Shown one piece after another: positions 8,501 through 15,282 of a stretch of DNA of 28,580 nt. The first letter of the stretch is position 1. Each line of letters opens with the position of its first letter. The notes beneath the pieces were generated by a model that was not told where the DNA came from, made no database searches, and worked only from the letters and a program-made list of their open reading frames with translations. Source of the stretch: CAZQVN01 sp964596775 (GTDB lineage Bacteria; Eisenbacteria; RBG-16-71-46; JABDJR01; JAWXBZ01); the NCBI GenBank assembly GCA_964596775.1, contig CAZQVN010000047.1, forward strand, positions 1 to 28,580. The letters are read 5' to 3'. The position numbers and the translations under genes are program-made.

Positions 8501-8855
8501 TCCAGAGGCTGTCGTGGGGGGAGCCCACGTCGCGGGTTCCGTCGATGAGGCCGTTCGATTTCCAGACATGCACTTCACCGGCGTCCGGAAGGAGGTTGCC
8601 GGGAGGACCGTCCGCGCGGAACGCGGTGTAGATCACTTCGGCGAACCCGTCGCCGTTCATGTCGCCGCCGTAGACCGGAAGGCCGTTCTGGGCATCCCCG
8701 GGGTCGCGGTTATAGAGAGTCAGCTGTCCCTTTGCGCGCACCGAGCCGAGATCCCAGTAGCGGGCATGGATCAGCTGGTCCGCCGGGATGAACGCCAGGG
8801 CGGTGACAAGCAGAGTATTGACGAACAGGGGGACCATCCTAATCCTCAGCGGCAC
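5595..8855 (-). CDS. Large secreted FG-GAP repeat protein with FlgD-like C-terminal domain
   Basis: This 1086-residue exported protein begins with a signal-peptide-like N-terminus (basic RIR, then a hydrophobic core ending near residue 25). Residues ~60-545 hold at least seven FG-GAP/calcium-loop repeats with DxNGDG or DxDGDG cores (for example GDMNGDGFAEV, DLDDDGYGDLIMGA, GDVDGDGFTDLLLGAP), as in integrin-alpha-like beta-propellers. Two fibronectin-III-like segments follow (~550-720; YHVYRGAAG is typical), then an alpha/beta region (~735-960; ILVVNG, GIIWVGND, GGKLILVSR) resembling glutamine-amidotransferase-like folds. Residues ~1000-1086 are a FlgD-Ig/T9SS-type sorting domain (PNPMTTEATIAFEL, VYDASGRLVRTL, GVYFYRLE). 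The GTG at 8855 keeps the basic n-region; an ATG at 8837 has a better GAGG site and is a real alternative. The role is probably surface display or adhesion; the ligand is unknown. Confidence 0.88.
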   Translation of the reverse strand: MPLRIRMVPLFVNTLLVTALAFIPADQLIHARYWDLGSVRAKGQLTLYNRDPGDAQNGLPVYGGDMNGDGFAEVIYTAFRADGPPGNLLPDAGEVHVWKSNGLIDGTRDVGSPHDSLWTFYGEKAGDILGIRVAVKDLDDDGYGDLIMGAFGADVPGRNLCGKAYVIFGAAELPTGEFWLADPAPWKTTIIGAEGDDRLGTWFDSADVNGDGFHDLVIGADRADGRNNGKPQSGDTYVLYGPIPRGVTLDLADTTLAWTVFYGIGQNDHMGATVISDDLDGDGYAEVITSAASNALARNVFDNGGSGDGPPGDFRDNSGETWVVWGRPDFQRYHDLDDPALGSTVVYGREPYGRYGEELSTGDVDGNGTKDLLIGALTAPGPPWEYRKDGGAGVIVYDMNLQRNRVVDLLYPPPDIRFTWVYGKARSLITDSFPVGDVDGDGFTDLLLGAPRDNGPLNREAGTLTVVYGSANLPAVIDLADPPPQNVVRTSTLDGKDANDLVAYWAHAADVNGDGRDDVIVNAMNGDGPRNSRWQAGEVYVVDGYTLSHGPDQPRNLSVVGVESSTELTLRLDPPDDPLVDRIRIYTSSESWIPGTDYEEFPSDVALCRMTGVEPGRLVYCSAAFVRADGTEGRRSPPVAGRLGTEPAPEWTLFHPTEYTVQMRWTPSANPLSLGYHVYRGAAGCDPEDLVRITSAPLFVPEFTDPGPPRNTLIEYRITGIDSLLWESSWSSPRTAFLHDREPYPFRILVVNGFDWNAWSDGAGTAAPADPWEMYRDKALTADLPFDFWDLRIGWSNYPSGITPVGKGPLPPARLFEYSGIIWVGNDDASNVNPDRDVFQNLLPDLTRYLDDGGKLILVSRLLGSYVSEQFARDVCGVAAWDRYETFTTATPAQPVWSGLVPMTPRPGSTGVPFCEPMVFDGTGLGTPILTYGTAGSVIGALVRHPVRNTDRVALLSLSPNYTNPYELRANMRRLINHLTGLSTVTGTEEAGRPPVTRLLQSAPNPMTTEATIAFELAREQRVSLRVYDASGRLVRTLLDASFPAGRNGADWDGLADGGRPAASGVYFYRLETADGDLTRKLTLRR

Positions 8856-8881
8856 TCAAGGTTGCATGGATATGGTAAAGG

Positions 8882-8910
8882 AGACTATCAGGTGACCCCC
8901 TTTCGGACAA
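8882..8910 (-). promoter_or_regulatory. Promoter of the FG-GAP protein gene
   Basis: On the minus strand TTGTCC (8905-8910) and TAGTCT (8882-8887) are separated by exactly 17 bases, a sigma-70-like arrangement reading toward the start at 8855. It is back-to-back with the nrdR promoter. Confidence 0.55.
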
Positions 8911-8923
8911 CCCATATTCCCAG

Positions 8924-8951
8924 TTGTCGGTCCCGCGCCCGGGCTGTAAAC
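8924..8951 (+). promoter_or_regulatory. Promoter of nrdR
   Basis: TTGTCG (8924-8929) and TAAACT (8946-8951) are 16 bases apart, sigma-70-like, giving a leader of about 25 bases before the ATG at 8983. A GAAAGG ribosome site sits about 10 bases before that ATG. I saw no NrdR-box pair overlapping it. Confidence 0.55.
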
Positions 8952-8982
8952 TCTCCGCTTCTCTGAAAGGTGTTCCTATTCA

Positions 8983-9453
8983 ATGCGTTGCCCGTCCTGC
9001 GGTCACCAGGAAGACCGCGTCATCGATTCCAGATCCACCCGCGAGGGGCGGGCCATCCGGCGCCGCCGCGAGTGCATGGACTGTGCCCACCGGTTCACCA
9101 CCTATGAATACGTTGAAGCGAACACGCTTCTCGTCGTCAAGAAGGACAGCCGCCGGGAGCCGTGGAACCGCGAGAAGCTCATGAACGGCCTTCTGCGCGC
9201 CTGTGAGAAGCGCCCCGTCTCCGCCTCGGACATCGAGGAACTCGTGGACCGGATCGAGACGGATCTGCTCCGTACGGGCCCGGAGGTCATGAGTCACCAG
9301 ATCGGAGAGAAGGTGATGGAGGAACTCCAGCATCTCGACGAGGTGGCCTACGTGCGCTTCGCATCCGTGTACCGCCATTTCAAGGACGTCAATCAGTTCA
9401 TGGAGGAGATCCAGGGGCTGATGAAGACCGGCGAAGAGGGAACCAGCTCATAG
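8983..9453 (+). CDS. nrdR: Transcriptional repressor NrdR
   Basis: This 156-residue protein matches NrdR end to end. The N-terminal zinc ribbon is MRCPSCGHQEDRVIDSR with the second pair in RECMDCAHRFTTYE (Cys3, Cys6, Cys31, Cys34). An ATP-cone domain follows from ~48 (VVKKDSRREPWNREKL, ending near VYRHFKDVNQF at ~130). NrdR senses ATP/dATP and represses ribonucleotide reductase genes; no nrd gene is in the window. The ATG at 8983 follows a GAAAGG site. The next gene, tatC, begins 59 bases downstream on the same strand. Confidence 0.97.
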   Translation: MRCPSCGHQEDRVIDSRSTREGRAIRRRRECMDCAHRFTTYEYVEANTLLVVKKDSRREPWNREKLMNGLLRACEKRPVSASDIEELVDRIETDLLRTGPEVMSHQIGEKVMEELQHLDEVAYVRFASVYRHFKDVNQFMEEIQGLMKTGEEGTSS

Positions 9454-9512
9454 CCGCCCCTGAAGTTCCCGAAGAGCAGGCCCGAATCCCGGGCCCGCCA
9501 GGCCACCGCGAG

Positions 9513-10256
9513 ATGTCGTTTCTCGAACACCTCGAGGAACTGCGCAGTGCCCTGATACACAGCATCCTGTTCATCGTCGTGGCCGCGATCATCGCCTGGC
9601 CGGTGTCCGGGTGGCTGCAGGAGTTCGTGATCAGCCATGTCGGGCCGACCGGTTCCGGCGTCGTGTTCATGGCCGCCAAGCCGCTCGGTCCTCTCGCCGC
9701 GCGGCTCAAGGTCACGCTGGCCGCGGCGGCCCTGCTGGCGGCTCCGGCCGTGTTCTACCGCCTGTGGATGTTCGTCGCGCCGGGGCTGCTCAAGCGCGAG
9801 CGCCGGATGATTCTTCCTGTTCTCGCCGTTTCGCTGGTGCTCTTCTACTCCGGGTTCCTCCTCTCGTTCCTGATCATGGGGCCGCAGGTGCCGACGATCC
9901 TGCTCGGGTTCTCCACGCCGAGCGTCCAGAACTACCTGTCCATCGACGACGTGATGTCGCTCGTCCTCTCGCTGTCGCTGGCCTGCGGGCTCGTCGGAGA
10001 GGTTCCGCTGGTCATCACGTTTCTGGTATGGATCGGGATTCTCGATCCGCAGACGCTGATCCGCCAGTGGCGGATCGCTGTCGTGGCCATTCTCGTCGTG
10101 GCGGCTCTCGTCACGCCGGGGGATTATGGTGTTACGATGCTGCTCATCGCGCTGCCGATCGCGGGGCTCTACGTCGTCAGCGTGTTCGTGGCGGTCCTGA
10201 TCGCCCGGAGGCGGCGGAAGCCCCGCAGGTCCCTCTACGACGGGGAGAACACCTGA
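9513..10256 (+). CDS. tatC: Sec-independent protein translocase subunit TatC
   Basis: This 247-residue, six-helix inner-membrane protein is the twin-arginine signal receptor of the Tat export system. The diagnostic N-terminal MSFLEHLEELRSAL is present, with hydrophobic segments near 15-37, 65-87, 103-128, 151-175, 188-205 and 210-230, and a basic C-terminal tail. No tatA/tatB gene is in the window. The reading frame stays open upstream of the ATG at 9513 with no ATG/GTG/TTG back past the nrdR stop, only an ATA at 9450, so the annotated start is the first standard one; the ~20 codons upstream (APEVPEEQARIPGPP) look protein-like. No clear ribosome site precedes 9513. The stop TGA shares a base with the coaX ATG. 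Confidence 0.92.
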   Translation: MSFLEHLEELRSALIHSILFIVVAAIIAWPVSGWLQEFVISHVGPTGSGVVFMAAKPLGPLAARLKVTLAAAALLAAPAVFYRLWMFVAPGLLKRERRMILPVLAVSLVLFYSGFLLSFLIMGPQVPTILLGFSTPSVQNYLSIDDVMSLVLSLSLACGLVGEVPLVITFLVWIGILDPQTLIRQWRIAVVAILVVAALVTPGDYGVTMLLIALPIAGLYVVSVFVAVLIARRRRKPRRSLYDGENT

Positions 10257-11035
10257 TGCTGCTGGCCATCGACATCGGAAATTCGGAAACCGTCATCGGA
10301 TTCTTCGAAGGCTCCCGCATCGTCGAGCGCTGGAGGATGACGAGCCGCAGTCCGCGCACCGCCGACGAATTCCGGCTGCTGCTGATGTCCCTCCTCCGGG
10401 AGTCCGGCGTCGAGCGGAAGCGCGTCGGGCGCGTGGCGGTGGCCTCGGTGGTGCCGGGTCTCACTCCGGCGTTCGCCGGAATGGCCCGCGACCTCTTCTC
10501 GGTGGAGCCGCTCCTGATCGACGGGGCCACGGATACCGGCATCACGCTGAACGTCAGCGACCCGAAATCGGTCGGGCCCGACCGGATCGTCAATGTCGTG
10601 GCGGCCCGGGCGGAGTACGGCGTGCCGGCCATCGTTCTCGACCTGGGCACCGCCACCACGTTCGACGCGATCGACGCGGACGGGGTGTACCAGGGGGGCG
10701 CCATCGCTCCCGGCATCGGCATTTCCGCGGAAGCGCTGTTCGAACGGGGCGCCCGGCTCTCCCGCGTGGAGATCAAGCCGCCGCCCCGGGCCATCGGAAA
10801 GACGACCGAGGAGCACCTCCAGGCCGGCATTTTCTACGGCGCCGTGGGCCAGATCGACGAAATCGTGCGGAGGATGATCGAGGAACTGGGGGGAACCCCC
10901 GAAGTCATCGCCACCGGGGGACTCTCGGCGGCCATCGCGCCCCATTCGCAGACGATCCGCATTCTCGACCCGGACCTGACCCTGAAGGGGATCCGGCTCA
11001 TCGACGAACGTCTCGGCGGCGGGGACCGCGTCTAG
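10256..11035 (+). CDS. coaX: Type III pantothenate kinase
   Basis: This 259-residue CoaX phosphorylates pantothenate in the first step of coenzyme A synthesis. It belongs to the ASKHA fold: the phosphate-1 motif is AIDIGNSETVIGFFEG (from residue 4), followed by SVGPDRIVN (~103-111), LDLGTATTFDAID (~125-137) and GGAIAPGIGIS (~143-153), all canonical for the type III family, which does not need a PanK type I P-loop. The ATG at 10256 overlaps the last base of the tatC stop (TGATG), so the two are translationally coupled. It probably shares the nrdR-tatC transcript. Confidence 0.95.
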   Translation: MLLAIDIGNSETVIGFFEGSRIVERWRMTSRSPRTADEFRLLLMSLLRESGVERKRVGRVAVASVVPGLTPAFAGMARDLFSVEPLLIDGATDTGITLNVSDPKSVGPDRIVNVVAARAEYGVPAIVLDLGTATTFDAIDADGVYQGGAIAPGIGISAEALFERGARLSRVEIKPPPRAIGKTTEEHLQAGIFYGAVGQIDEIVRRMIEELGGTPEVIATGGLSAAIAPHSQTIRILDPDLTLKGIRLIDERLGGGDRV

Positions 11036-11108
11036 GAACCTGTGCCGGAAAATGGTGTAATAGTGGCCCTTACGCCCGTTGCTTGAGCTTTTTCGCAAAG
11101 GAAGCACA

Positions 11109-11936
11109 TTGACGTCCCTGATGTTCCTGTTTCTGGCACTCTGCGCCCTGTCCCTCCCGGGCCACGATGCGTTCGCCTCGGACCGCAGGGGACTCTCCCT
11201 GCAGTCGAATCGTCCCCAGGGGCCGCCGCCCTGGACCCTGGCCCCGGGATACGAGGTGTCCGTCAGCGACGCATCCGTACTCGGACAGGTCTATCGAAGT
11301 CCCGACTTCCGGAAACTCCTGGTCCTCCTGGAGCCGGGCAGCGAAGTCTGGATACTCGATCTCACCGACAGGCAGGTCCGGACGATCAAGCCGGCGGCCC
11401 TGGATCACACGGATCACGGTGTCCGCCCCCACGACGACGCCGTTCAGACTCCGGCCGGAACGTTCACGCAGAGCAACGCCGAGATCTCGTTCAAGGCCGG
11501 CCGGCTGGCGATCCGGCTCCTGCCCCAGCCGCCGCTCGTCGGCGAGGTCACGCGGGAGGAACTGCTCAGGAGAAAACCGGATTATGCCCGGGCTGCCGCG
11601 GCCTTCGGCCCCGACTCGGTCCAGGTGGCGCGCATCCGGAAGCACGCGAAGCCGGTGGAGATCGTCGCCTTTTTCGGAACGTGGTGTCCCTCCTGCCGGA
11701 GGTGGCTGCCGCAGTTCCTCCGCACCATGGAACTCGCCGCGAACCCGAAGATCAAGATCCGCTACATCGCGGTGTCCGAGGGCTACAAGGAGCCGCGGGC
11801 GGAGATCGACCGTTACGACATGCACCTGACCCCGTCGTTCATCATCATGGACGGAAAGCGGGAAGTCGGCCGGATCAAGGGGAAGCCGCGACTCTCCATG
11901 GAGCGCGACCTCGCCGAACTGCTGGCCGGCCAGTGA
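11109..11936 (+). CDS. Exported thioredoxin-fold protein with novel N-terminal domain (WCPSC)
   Basis: I chose the TTG at 11109 because AAAGGAAG precedes it and it yields a clean signal peptide (MTSLMFLFLALCALSLPG, cleavage near FAS); a TTG ten codons earlier at 11079 lacks both. The mature protein (275 residues with signal) has two parts. Residues ~35-175 form an unrecognised domain beginning with PGYEVSVS and RSPDFRKLLVLLEPGSEVWIL. Residues ~180-275 form a thioredoxin/TlpA-like domain with FFGTWCPSC (Cys193 and Cys196) and a TPSFIIMDG cis-Pro region. It is likely a periplasmic thiol oxidoreductase or reductase. The next gene encodes a paralogue with the same two-domain order, and a redox membrane protein follows. 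Confidence 0.85.
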   Translation: MTSLMFLFLALCALSLPGHDAFASDRRGLSLQSNRPQGPPPWTLAPGYEVSVSDASVLGQVYRSPDFRKLLVLLEPGSEVWILDLTDRQVRTIKPAALDHTDHGVRPHDDAVQTPAGTFTQSNAEISFKAGRLAIRLLPQPPLVGEVTREELLRRKPDYARAAAAFGPDSVQVARIRKHAKPVEIVAFFGTWCPSCRRWLPQFLRTMELAANPKIKIRYIAVSEGYKEPRAEIDRYDMHLTPSFIIMDGKREVGRIKGKPRLSMERDLAELLAGQ

Positions 11937-11955
11937 CAGACAGAGGAGGAGTGGA

Positions 11956-12819
11956 ATGACCCGAGTGTTCCTGTCCGTGTGGGGGCGATCTCTCGCCGCC
12001 GCGCTGATCGTTTCCGTAAGCCTCATGACCGCAGCATGCGCCCAGGGAGACAAGGCGGCGCCCGTTCCGAAGAAGGACAAGGCGGCGGCACAGCCCGCCG
12101 CGAAGATCTGGGAGGACGCGCCCGGCTACGACGTGTTCCTGGGAACGGTCGAGGACGAGGACGCGCGGGTTCTCCAGAGTCCCGACTTCCAGAAGCTCCT
12201 GATTCTCCCCGGCAAGGGGGACGCGGTCTGGCTGCTGACGCTGAAAACGAAGGAGGCGTCCGCGTTCGCGCGCACCGACGTCACCGTCAACCCGGACGGC
12301 GGGTTCGTGTCCCCGTCCGCGGTGATGAAGCCGGTGGGCGCGGTCACGCAGAAGGGGGCGGAGCTGTCGTTTTCCGCGGGCGGCTCGAGCGTCCGCCTGG
12401 CGCCGGAGCCGCCGCTGATCGGAGAGATCAAGCTCGCGGATCTGCTGAAGAAGAAAAAGGATTACGCGGCCGCCGCGTCCCAGTACCGGCCGAACGGCGC
12501 GGCCATCTCTCTCCTCAAGTCGGTGCAGCGCCCCGTCGAAGTCGTCGTCTTTTTCGGCACCTGGTGCCACTTCTGCAAGAAGCACCTGCCCCGCCTCGTC
12601 AAGTCGGTGGAGGTCGCCGCCAATCCCAACATCACCGTCCGTTTCGTCGGCATCAACGAGGACCTGACGGAACCCGAGGCGCTGATCTCGAAGTACGCGG
12701 TGTCCAAGACTCCCACGATGATCGCCTGGGCCGGCGGTGGAGAGATCGGCCGCATCGTCGAGGAACCGACGAAATCGGTCGAGGAGGATCTGGCGCTCTT
12801 GCTTCTGGGCGGTCGATGA
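11956..12819 (+). CDS. Thioredoxin-fold lipoprotein, paralogue of the upstream gene (WCHFC)
   Basis: This 287-residue protein is a paralogue of its upstream neighbour. An N-terminal signal ends at TAAC, so Cys28 is a probable but non-canonical lipobox cysteine (no Leu at -3), followed by a Lys/Ala-rich linker (AAPVPKKDKAAAQPAA). Residues ~50-185 repeat the unrecognised domain (PGYDVFLG, QSPDFQKLLILPGKGDAVWLL, PPLIGEIKLADLLKKKKDY). A thioredoxin-like domain follows, with FFGTWCHFC (Cys204 and Cys207) and a KTPTMIAW cis-Pro region. The C-terminus is SVEEDLALLLLGGR. The ATG at 11956 has an AGAGGAGG site. Its stop overlaps the next ATG by four bases, so it is co-translated with the MauE-like gene. 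It is probably membrane-anchored in the periplasm. Confidence 0.88.
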   Translation: MTRVFLSVWGRSLAAALIVSVSLMTAACAQGDKAAPVPKKDKAAAQPAAKIWEDAPGYDVFLGTVEDEDARVLQSPDFQKLLILPGKGDAVWLLTLKTKEASAFARTDVTVNPDGGFVSPSAVMKPVGAVTQKGAELSFSAGGSSVRLAPEPPLIGEIKLADLLKKKKDYAAAASQYRPNGAAISLLKSVQRPVEVVVFFGTWCHFCKKHLPRLVKSVEVAANPNITVRFVGINEDLTEPEALISKYAVSKTPTMIAWAGGGEIGRIVEEPTKSVEEDLALLLLGGR

Positions 12820-13748
12820 TCCGCGGTCTGGTCATCACCCTCTGCTCGCTCGGTCTTGCCGCCGTCTGGGGCACGGCCGCGTTTCTCAAGGCGCTCGACC
12901 CCGCGGCGTTCGCCGGGCAGATCACGGCGCACAAGATCACGCCGGAGTCGTGGAGCCTGGTGCTGGCCTACTTCTTCGTGGCCGTCGAAACGCTGCTGGC
13001 CCTGGCGCACCTCGCGCACTTCCGCCTGCGCCTCGCGTTTTCCGGGTCGGCGCTTCTCCTCCTGTTCTTCATCGGCGTGACCGGATGGGCGTGGTCCCAG
13101 GGGAACACGGAAGGGTGCGGATGCTTCGGCCGGCTGGCCGCGAGGCCGCCGATCGAGGTCATTCTCGAGGACACCGCCTTTCTCGCGGCGGCGGTTCTCG
13201 GCTTCCTGCTCCTGCGCGACTGGAAGGAGCCGCGGACGGCCCAGGCCGTGTTCGCCGTGCTCTCGCCGCTGATCGTCGTGCTGCCGGCCACCGGCCCCCG
13301 GCTGCCGTTCGATTCGCTGATCACCACGCTGAACCCGGGGGAGGACATGTCCACCCTGGCCGCCGACGATCTGCCGGGACCTCTCGACGACGGACTGGTG
13401 CTGCTCACGTTCATCAACGATCCGTGCGAACCCTGCGTGGAGGGGTTGCCGCGGCTGGAGAAGATCGCCGGAACGGAGGGAGCGCCGCAGGTCGTGGCGG
13501 TGTTCGCGGGAACGCGGCGTGAAGCGCGCGCCTGGAGCCTGACGCACGTGCCGCCGTTCGGCGTGGCCTCGGCCCCCGAGAAGGTGCTGCGCCAGTATTA
13601 CCGGAGCCTGCCCCAGACCGCGCTGCTCAAGGACGGCATCATCCTCACCGTCTGGCGGAACCGGATTCCGGGCTGGGACGAGGTGAGCGCCGCACTCCCC
13701 GCCGGAGCGGACAGCACCTCGGCCGCGGAGGCAACGCCCGGAAGCTGA
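12816..13748 (+). CDS. MauE/DoxX-like redox membrane protein fused to a thioredoxin-like domain
   Basis: This is a 310-residue protein. Residues 1-~165 contain four hydrophobic segments, ending the first half with GCGCFGRL (Cys101 and Cys103), the CGCFG signature of MauE/DoxX-type redox-associated membrane proteins that serve periplasmic disulfide chemistry. Residues ~180-300 form a thioredoxin-like domain with NDPCEPC (Cys204 and Cys207) and a PQTALLKDG strand. A low-complexity tail (AGADSTSAAEA) closes it. The fusion suggests electrons pass between the membrane Cys pair and the attached thioredoxin, with the two upstream thioredoxin proteins as partners (inference). The ATG at 12816 overlaps the preceding stop (ATGA). 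I know of no characterised protein with exactly this fusion. Confidence 0.85.
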   Translation: MIRGLVITLCSLGLAAVWGTAAFLKALDPAAFAGQITAHKITPESWSLVLAYFFVAVETLLALAHLAHFRLRLAFSGSALLLLFFIGVTGWAWSQGNTEGCGCFGRLAARPPIEVILEDTAFLAAAVLGFLLLRDWKEPRTAQAVFAVLSPLIVVLPATGPRLPFDSLITTLNPGEDMSTLAADDLPGPLDDGLVLLTFINDPCEPCVEGLPRLEKIAGTEGAPQVVAVFAGTRREARAWSLTHVPPFGVASAPEKVLRQYYRSLPQTALLKDGIILTVWRNRIPGWDEVSAALPAGADSTSAAEATPGS

Positions 13749-13801
13749 CGGGGCGCGGGGCCGGCGCCCGGAAACCGTCCGCCCGGCGCTTCTCCAACCG
13801 C

Positions 13802-13818
13802 CCGGAAGCCCCTTCCGG
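13802..13818. terminator. Hairpin between convergent genes
   Basis: CCGGAAG (13802-13808) and CTTCCGG (13812-13818) form a perfect 7-bp stem with loop CCC. It lies in the 70-base gap between the convergent redox cassette (stop at 13748) and the rRNA methyltransferase, directly abutting the latter's stop codon, so it could end transcription in either direction. There is no T-run on either side. Confidence 0.5.
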
Positions 13819-15282
13819 TCACGCATTCCGGCGGAACGCCGCCACCACCTCCACGTGCGCCGTCTGCGGGAACATGTCCACCGGAACCGCCCCGGTCATC
13901 GTGAACCCTCCCGCGGTCAGGAGGGCCGTGTCCCGGGCCATCGTCGAGGGGTTGCACGACACGTAGACGAGACGGTCCGGCGCGAGGCCCAGGATCCCCT
14001 CGATCACGTCCGCGTGCATGCCGTCGCGCGGGGGGTCCACGACGATCAGGTCGGGACGCCCGGCCACGAGTCCGCCGGCGGCGTCGCGGATGCCGTCGGG
14101 GCGCAGCGTCTTCTTCATGTCGCCGGCGAGGAACGTCACGTTGTCCCGCCCGGAGAGTTCGGCGTTGCGGCGCGCGGCCCGGACCGCGTCCTCGATCAGT
14201 TCCACGCCGACCACCCGTCCGGCCCGGTGGGACAGCGGAAGCGTGAGCGCGCCGACGCCGCAGTAGAGATCGTAGGCCAGGTCGGCCGGTCCACCGGCCA
14301 TCTCCAGCGCCTTCGTGAACAGCAGTTCGGCCTGCCGCGTGTTCGTCTGGAAGAACGTGTTCGGCCCGATTTCGAACACGTCGTCGAGGAGCCGCTCGCG
14401 GATCGTCGGCGATCCGTGCACGACACGAAACGACTGGCAGAACGCCACGCTGGCCTTCGAGGCGGTCACTCCGTGCAGCAGGCTGGTCACGTCGGGGGCC
14501 GCGCGGCGCGCCGCGGCCAGCACGGCGTCGGCCGCCCTTTCCTCGCGCGATCCCGGCTCGGAGGGATAGGTGACGAGGTGGATCATCTTCTCCCCGGTGT
14601 TGATCCCCTCGCGGAGAATCAGGAACCGGAAAAAACCTCCGTGCGTGCGCGTTTCATAGGGGGGAAGGCCCGTTTCCGCGGCGGCCGCGCGGACGGTCCG
14701 GACCACGTCCGCGTGCCACCCGGAAACGAGATGGCACTCCTCGAGGTTCACGATCCGGTCGAAGCGGCCGCGGGCGTGAAAGCCGAGGCCGAACTCGGCG
14801 TCCGGCTCCGCGCCCTCTTCGCGCTGCGGCGGCGTGTCGTGCCACAGGCGCTCGCCGAACGAAAACTCCATCTTGTTGCGGTAGCCGTAGGGCTGCAGCG
14901 CCGACAGCGGCGCTCCGACGGGCGCCGGGTCGAGGCCGCCGATGCGGGTCAGGCAGTCGGACACCTGGCGGGCTTTCGCTTCCACCTGCCGTGCGTAATC
15001 GAGATGCTGCCAGAGGCATCCGCCGCACGACCCGAAGTGACGGCAGACCGGCTCGACCTGGTCGGGCGACGGGACGAGAACCTCGTCGATCCGCGCTTCG
15101 GCGAACGTCGACTTCCGTTTCGTGATGCGGGCCCGGACCGTCTGCCCGGGGAGCGCACCCTTGACGAAGATGGCGTAGCCGTCGCTGCGGGCCACGCCGT
15201 TGCCGCCGTAGGCGAGGTCCACGACGTCGAGATCGAGAACCTGCCCGGGACGGACGGGGGGGCTTTTCTTCGGATCGTTCAT
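13819..15282 (-). CDS. rlmD: 23S rRNA (uracil-C5)-methyltransferase, RlmD/TrmA family
   Basis: This 487-residue SAM-dependent enzyme forms 5-methyluridine in RNA. Residues ~10-70 are a TRAM domain (VVDLAYGGNGVAR). Iron-sulfur ligands are Cys80, Cys86 and Cys89 (CRHFGSCGGC) and Cys183 (NLEECHLV). The catalytic half has FFQTNTRQAELL, the SAM-binding DLYCGVGALTLPL, VDPPRDGMH and the nucleophile loop VYVSCNPSTMARD. The family is certain; whether the target is U1939, U747 or another uridine is not, so rlmD is the family-level name. The ATG at 15282 overlaps the stop of the upstream glycosyltransferase-like gene by four bases (ATGA); a longer open frame runs farther upstream but only through that gene. 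Confidence 0.92.
   Translation of the reverse strand: MNDPKKSPPVRPGQVLDLDVVDLAYGGNGVARSDGYAIFVKGALPGQTVRARITKRKSTFAEARIDEVLVPSPDQVEPVCRHFGSCGGCLWQHLDYARQVEAKARQVSDCLTRIGGLDPAPVGAPLSALQPYGYRNKMEFSFGERLWHDTPPQREEGAEPDAEFGLGFHARGRFDRIVNLEECHLVSGWHADVVRTVRAAAAETGLPPYETRTHGGFFRFLILREGINTGEKMIHLVTYPSEPGSREERAADAVLAAARRAAPDVTSLLHGVTASKASVAFCQSFRVVHGSPTIRERLLDDVFEIGPNTFFQTNTRQAELLFTKALEMAGGPADLAYDLYCGVGALTLPLSHRAGRVVGVELIEDAVRAARRNAELSGRDNVTFLAGDMKKTLRPDGIRDAAGGLVAGRPDLIVVDPPRDGMHADVIEGILGLAPDRLVYVSCNPSTMARDTALLTAGGFTMTGAVPVDMFPQTAHVEVVAAFRRNA

Noticed and set aside
4902..8966. A very long open frame (over 1300 codons) on the plus strand opposite the FG-GAP and pil genes
   Set aside because: It is antisense to well-supported genes, Arg/Val/Glu/His-rich as expected from GC-rich shadow frames, and has no domain likeness or ribosome site.
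11058..11063. TAATAG as a promoter -10 for the redox cassette
   Set aside because: The -35 position is poor and the cassette may be read through from coaX; not strong enough to list.
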